Source: Lepisosteus oculatus (taxonomy: Eukaryota; Chordata; Actinopteri; Semionotiformes; Lepisosteidae). From it: 64,000 nt of DNA. The DNA lies in contig NC_090706.1 of NCBI RefSeq assembly GCF_040954835.1, positions 38,635,148 through 38,699,147 on the forward strand, written 5' to 3'. The translations under genes and the position numbers were made by a program. Shown here piece after piece: positions 60,401-64,000 of the stretch (positions within the stretch are counted from its first letter, which is position 1; every line of letters starts with the position of its first letter). Below the pieces are notes generated by a model. It was not told the DNA's origin. It worked only from the letters and a program-made list of their open reading frames with translations, and did not search any database.

Positions 60401-63086
60401 TACTGCATCATAATGAGCAACTGTCCACTGCAGGACGTTAACTGGGATTCTCTCTAGCTACAGTCACTGGTCCTCTTCATGTTGGAAAAACTTTGTTAAA
60501 AGTTGGCAGGTAAAAGGGAAATGGGTGATAAAAGTTAAAAATGAAGGAGAACAGGACAGGTGGAATGAAGCGAAGACAGACGGGTTGTCGATTTGACGGC
60601 AGAAGAGTGTGGGTTTCGCAACAGCTGCTCAACATTTCGTCTTGACATCAAGTTCTCTCTCTCAGCACGTAATCTGCTTCAAGATCTTGACCTCAGGGCG
60701 ATGGAGAACAGCTCTGGACATCAAAGGGACTGAACATTCATTTTGTGGAGAGATCCTTAATGGGGAACAGGGCTTTTTGGCAGACACGGTCAATAAAGGA
60801 ATAAACTAAATTTCATAAATATATAAAAAAAGCTTGAGGCTGGCATTCACACAGACACACAATGGTAAACACTAGTTTCAGACAGCACTGCCAAAAATGG
60901 TCATACAGGCTTTGATGGTACAGTATGTGACAAGTATTGATCTTTGTCCTATAATTAATCCTGCTTTGAAAAGTAAGATACAACACAAGAAGCTAATCCT
61001 GTCCTGGTACTGGTGCTTCCAGTTTAAAATATGCATCATGCTTTAACTTTGCCAAATGTTGCCTGTCTGCAAGGGCTCAAAATAGAAGTATTTAAAACAA
61101 AAATAAAAATCAGGCAACTTAACTTTAGATACAATATATAATATCACACACAAGAGACCAAGTGATTTTCTGCAGGAAAAAAAATAGGTATGATTACAAG
61201 TAGAGGCATGCAGAAGGCTGTTATTCCTGCAAAAGCTATCTTTGAAGGCATGAAAATAAGCAATCAATGTTGCTTTGTTTAACCAAAATCATCACAAAGC
61301 TCACTGGGTATACTGAGCATCAAAAGCACCCTAGGTTGGAAAGCATCCATTCACAATGTTTTAAAATGCCCTGATCAATTAGGAATACTATATTAAAAAC
61401 AATAAGCATGATTAAATGATAGCAATATGTTTTATAAACAAAGTAAAAATTTCATTTTCATCTCGGTAAACAATCTAAAGCACAGTATAGTGATGATGAT
61501 GAAGATGTTTAGACATACCTGAATAATTCAAATTTTATTTAGGGAACAAAGTCTGAACATTTAGATCTTTGTCAATTACCACATTTCCATAAAAGCACCA
61601 TCTCTTAGAGAAGGAACGATCAGATTCGATTTGTCACATGGTAACTAGACTTGAAAGAAAAAAAGCCTACTGTGGTTACTTAATCAATTATTAAAACTGC
61701 TGTAAAAATGAAGGCTTGAAACAGAAAGGTTGGGACACTGAAAAGGGCTTGAAGTGCACCCTTGCACCTCTGCTTCACCCCTGAATGGTTACCTTTTAAA
61801 CAGGGATGACTAACCGCAAAGTGTACTAAATAAAATATCTGTACAGCAGTTAAACTCGAAATTACTAAGAAAAAGGAACTGCAACTTGTACTGTTCACAT
61901 ATTTAGCAAGCAATAAAACTTTAGAAGTTGAAGGCCCCCCCTTGGAGCTTTTGAAAAAAATGTCAGGTTTGTTAAGTATTACAGTCACAATAAAGCAAGT
62001 GTTTTGACACATCAAGCTCCAACACCTAAATAAAAAAGAACGAATGGAAACAGTCCTGAAAGAGGTGTGGATTTCTGTAGAACCTTTTCAGGATACAGGA
62101 AACCCTCCCTTCAGCTGTCTAAAAGGACACATTCATAGGTATTGAACCTTCTCCTACTGTCCTACCTCAGCATTCTGACAAACAGGTCTTACTTGTGCTC
62201 CCAACAGACCCTGCAGGTAACCATTTAAAAAGCTTACCTTATTACAGTGGCGCCCGATACCCATTAGAAAGTTGTCTGGCTTGATATCTCTGTGGATGAA
62301 ATTCTTTGTGTGCACATACTCGATTCTGCTGATCATCTGCAAAGAAAAGGTAACAAAAGCACCCTCCTCAGTTTCCCTCTAAAAGCACTCATGTCTCAGG
62401 CACAGGACATGTTAACAGTTAATCTGTCAAAGGTTTACCATCTCGACAAGCCATGCAAATACAGCCCCTTTCATTATGTGAAATTGTAAGGTGACCTAGA
62501 TGCATGTTATAAGCTATGCAAAACAGTTTCTCGGCACCGAAATCTTTCTCCACTTCAGCTCTTAATCAAAGCCCATTCCAAGATGATCCACACAAGAGTG
62601 TGCTTCTTAGCTCACAGTAAGTGGAAATCATACTGACTTGTGAGCTCGCCCACCAGCTCCAGCCAAGCAGCAAGTGCAAACTATACATGCTGCCACAAAG
62701 AGTGTATACAAGTGTGCAACGCAACTAGTGATTAAGAAAAACGCTATGGCTCAAGGTATCCAACTGTTTCCTCTTCAATAAAACAAAGTATTCATGGCAC
62801 AAAACTTTAGTTAAAAGCAAAACGTCTAAAATTGCATGGTTTAAGGATATGGAGCAATCTAAAGACGTGCAAAAAGAGAGTGGCAGTTCACAGGTTGTGT
62901 AATCATCGCCCCTGTCACCCCATCATATTTCAACACTCCCTGGCCAGCCAGCGGCTTACCTGGTCTGCTAGCATCAGTACGGTTTTCATTGTAAACCTGC
63001 GCGAGCAGAAGTTGAAGAGATCCTCCAGACTGGGCCCCAGGAGATCCATCACTAGGACATTGTAATCCTTCTCTTGGCCATACCAC
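45403..63086 (-). CDS. csnk1a1: Casein kinase I alpha, 3' part of the gene (coding exons 3 to last)
   Basis: Serine/threonine kinase of the CK1 family. It is the priming kinase for beta-catenin (Ser45) in the Wnt destruction complex and acts broadly in the cytosol and nucleus. The exons encode the hinge ([12 protein letters not shown]), the catalytic loop HRDIKPDN, the DFG-containing [13 protein letters not shown], the CK1-specific [13 protein letters not shown], the C-lobe [11 protein letters not shown] and the tail ending NMKGF. All critical catalytic residues in this part are intact. The glycine-rich loop and the ATP lysine are in exons 1-2, beyond 64000. Splice sites and phases agree for all exons. 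The tail reads SSGGQGQQ and TDKPKS, small differences from the mammalian form. Two alternative features are conserved: the L exon and the S insert. The gene converges with the unrecognised plus-strand gene. Confidence 0.98.
45411..51106 (-). other. CSNK1A1 last intron
   Basis: 5.7 kb, AT-rich, with no supported nested gene. Open frames on both strands lack splice partners or protein-like composition. Confidence 0.6.
51107..51255 (-). CDS. csnk1a1: CSNK1A1 penultimate exon with alternative donors (S insert)
   Basis: Acceptor CTGGCAG|G. It encodes [18 protein letters not shown] and the Gln/Ala tail. Two donors are visible. The distal GT donor (AAAG|GTTAGT, after 51107) adds [12 protein letters not shown] before the final Phe. 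The proximal GC donor (ACAG|GCAAGC, after 51143) removes it, so the protein ends TPTGF. Unspliced read-through would stop at TAG right after the distal donor. Confidence 0.95.
51931..52037 (-). CDS. csnk1a1: CSNK1A1 exon GFPAEFAMY...
   Basis: 107 bases, acceptor TTTGTCTAG|G. It encodes [18 protein letters not shown] through LRQLFRILF plus AG of a split Arg. Donor TTCAG|GTGCTC. Confidence 0.97.
52300..52313 (+). promoter_or_regulatory. CTCF core motif, perfect match
   Basis: CCAGCAGATGGCAG matches CCASYAGRKGGCRS at all 14 positions. It lies in the CSNK1A1 intron between the AATKK and GFPAEF exons, near a locally GC-richer stretch. Confidence 0.35.
53198..53272 (-). CDS. csnk1a1: CSNK1A1 exon [10 protein letters not shown]...
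   Basis: 75 bases, phase 0 at both ends. It encodes [18 protein letters not shown] through VLCK. Acceptor TTCCACAG|G, donor AAG|GTATGT. Confidence 0.97.
53917..53995 (-). CDS. csnk1a1: CSNK1A1 exon RRDDMESL...
   Basis: 79 bases, acceptor TTTGCAG|C completing the Ser codon. It encodes [15 protein letters not shown] and SLPWQGLK. Donor AAG|GTAGGA. Confidence 0.97.
54585..54955 (+). mobile_element. CR1/L2-type LINE 3' fragment in a CSNK1A1 intron
   Basis: This is the best preserved copy of the family here. It runs from 'ACCTTTTTAGTCTTGAACAG' through 'TCAAGTATTAGAAAATCC' and 'GTATGGAACAAGCTGCTCA' to 'GATCAATTAGCTACTGACTA' and 'CCAAATGGTCTCCTCTCATA'. It is inserted antisense to CSNK1A1 and its frame is broken. 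Confidence 0.8.
55075..55214 (-). CDS. csnk1a1: CSNK1A1 DFG/activation-segment exon
   Basis: 140 bases, acceptor TTTTCGTTTCAG|T. It encodes [33 protein letters not shown] and ends HLGIEQ plus AG of a split Ser codon. Donor AG|GTAAGA. Confidence 0.98.
57660..57975. promoter_or_regulatory. Intragenic CpG-rich patch with a full CRE
   Basis: A 300-base GC- and CpG-rich island in an otherwise AT-rich intron. It contains the palindromic CRE TGACGTCA (57820-57827) and a C-run at its right end. It is about 0.9 kb downstream of the L exon in transcript direction. It could be an enhancer or an internal promoter. Confidence 0.3.
58836..58919 (-). CDS. csnk1a1: CSNK1A1 alternative L exon (28 codons)
   Basis: 84 bases, phase 0 at both ends, between the catalytic-loop and DFG exons, exactly where the CK1-alpha-L insert occurs in other vertebrates. 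It starts [12 protein letters not shown] and ends SFSGLNQ. PVGKRKR is the nuclear-localisation signal known for the L form. Acceptor TTGTTTGTTTAG|T; donor CCAG|GTCTGA, weak from +3 on, as suits a regulated cassette exon. Skipping it leaves the frame intact. Confidence 0.93.
62238..62336 (-). CDS. csnk1a1: CSNK1A1 catalytic-loop exon
   Basis: 99 bases, phase 0 at both ends. It begins [13 protein letters not shown], holds HRDIKPDN with the catalytic Asp and Asn, and ends GIGRHCNK. Donor AAG|GTAAGC. The next exon is either the L exon or the DFG exon. Confidence 0.98.
62960..63086 (-). CDS. csnk1a1: CSNK1A1 coding exon 3 (hinge and N-lobe end)
   Basis: Acceptor TTTTGCAG|GTGG; it starts with the last base of an Arg codon split with the preceding, unseen exon. 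It encodes [18 protein letters not shown] through [11 protein letters not shown], then donor CAG|GTAAGC. Confidence 0.97.
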
Positions 63087-63164
63087 CTGCAAAACAACAC
63101 GCATATCCGTCACCAACATCCGTCCCTCCATATATAGGGAGATAGGGAGTAATATAATCCACTC

Positions 63165-63480
63165 ATTTGTCTCATCCAGCCCATTTGTTAACAGCTAATT
63201 GAACCACCGATGTCATCCAGCTGTGTCCCGAAAGACGCCATGGTTCAGCTTCAATAACATGACCGAGTAGCTTGCATCATAATTCCCTGCGTAAAGAACC
63301 GCTCCTGTTCTCAAGTTTAAGTGTGCCATCTCTGTTCATTCTGAAAAAGCCCGCTCGGTTGGGACTGTCGAAGCCTTTGAGGATTTTGAATACTGGAGTC
63401 AGGTTACCTTGTAGTCCTCTTTGTTAAGAAGTCTAAAAACGTTCAGCTCTCCCAGCCAGATAGTGTAGGAGATTCATTTA
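63165..63480 (-). mobile_element. CR1/L2-type LINE 3' fragment
   Basis: Read in reverse, it has 'GAGAGCTGAACGTTTTTAGACTT', 'AAGGTAACCTGACTCCAG', 'ATTCAAAATCCTCAAAGGC', then 'GAACAGGAGCGGTTCTTTAC' and the tail region. The block order is the same as in the copy at 54.6 kb. It lies in the intron upstream of coding exon 3 of CSNK1A1. Confidence 0.75.
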
Positions 63481-63489
63481 AGCTCTGGT

Positions 63490-64000
63490 GTTCTCCCCCT
63501 ACCAGACACACTTGTCGGTTTTAAGGTGCCTTTTTGAACTGGGGTAGCTTCACTACACTCACCCTTTTCAATAAATTAATTTGCGAATGTACAGCATGGT
63601 TATGAAGTCACAATCAAGCTGAGAAAAAACTCGTAGATGGGAATCCCTCCCTCCACAGCCACCATTGAGTGATCCCAGCTGCACTGCCTTGGAACTCCAA
63701 ATGAAATAGATGAAGTTTCTTTCTCAGAGGATTTTCTAACCCAAATACATGCCTATATATATACACACACACCACTATGCCATCATTCCTCTCACATCCA
63801 GGAGTGAATATTCTTATAACAAAGCCTGAGAGTAAAAAAAAAAATCAAAATAGTATTTCAGGAGTATTAAATCACAAAGTCATGAATGATTGCCAAAGTC
63901 AAGGCTGTTTCTCCATGGAAACAGACTGATAATGCAATACGTAATCAGCCTACTGTTTGTGCCCCACAGACGAATTCAATGGCACTGAGTAAATCCTGTG
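63490..64000. other. CSNK1A1 intron, right window edge
   Basis: No exon seen. Coding exon 2 of CSNK1A1, which would end in the first two bases of the split Arg codon, is not in the window. Confidence 0.7.

Larger units (their letters stand above)
55215..62237 (-). other. CSNK1A1 introns around the L exon
   Basis: About 7 kb interrupted only by the L exon. No other exon is supported. It holds the CpG-rich patch with a CRE at 57.7-57.97 kb and a CArG consensus CCAAAAATGG at 60891-60900, the latter possibly chance. Confidence 0.5.

Noticed and set aside
1..64000. CRISPR array, phage, IS element, operon or riboswitch
   Set aside because: The sequence is vertebrate genomic DNA with spliced genes, SINEs and LINEs. 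No regularly spaced repeats or bacterial features were seen.

Overview
The window is vertebrate nuclear DNA, most likely from a ray-finned fish. The genes are split by long introns and the intergenic spaces are large. The repeats are tRNA-derived SINEs and decayed 3' ends of CR1/L2-type LINEs. One gene is clearly casein kinase I alpha (CSNK1A1), with a fish-like tail (SSGGQGQQ). Gar, bowfin, sturgeon or an early-branching teleost would fit the repeat types I recognise, but the species is not proven.

Layout. 1-11 kb: no gene seen, one old SINE. 11.3-11.8 kb: a promoter-like CpG-rich block with a CCAAT box, a TATA/CArG-like element and a candidate non-coding first exon on +. 15.0-15.5 kb: reversed LINE remnant. 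15.9-16.8 kb: a second GC-rich block. 23.0-23.3 kb: a perfect CArG box beside a MEF2-like site, about 5 kb upstream of two microRNA hairpins on +. 28.25-28.68 kb: mir-143 and mir-145, only about 290 nt apart. The region 11-29 kb on + is therefore the likely equivalent of the smooth-muscle lncRNA CARMN/MIR143HG, whose exons I cannot fully trace.

31.2-41.9 kb, +: an unrecognised protein-coding gene. Five coding exons can be joined with matching splice phases into a 269-residue open frame. It has a canonical poly(A) signal and an RFX X-box-like motif upstream of the start. No gene is annotated at this position in human as far as I know. This is the main discovery candidate in the window.

43.8-63.1 kb, -: CSNK1A1 from its third coding exon to its 3' UTR; exons 1-2 lie beyond the right edge. 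It has the constitutive exons, the alternative 28-residue L exon, and the two alternative 5' splice sites (GC and GT) that make or skip the 12-residue S insert. The new gene and CSNK1A1 converge, and a perfect palindrome at 41860-41871 gives an AATAAA on both strands.

How the parts relate. mir-143/145 and CSNK1A1 keep the order and orientation known from mammals (miRNA host on one strand, CSNK1A1 convergent). The CArG/MEF2-like elements fit the known SRF/myocardin control of mir-143/145 in smooth and cardiac muscle. The unrecognised gene lies between them and shows no obvious functional link to either.
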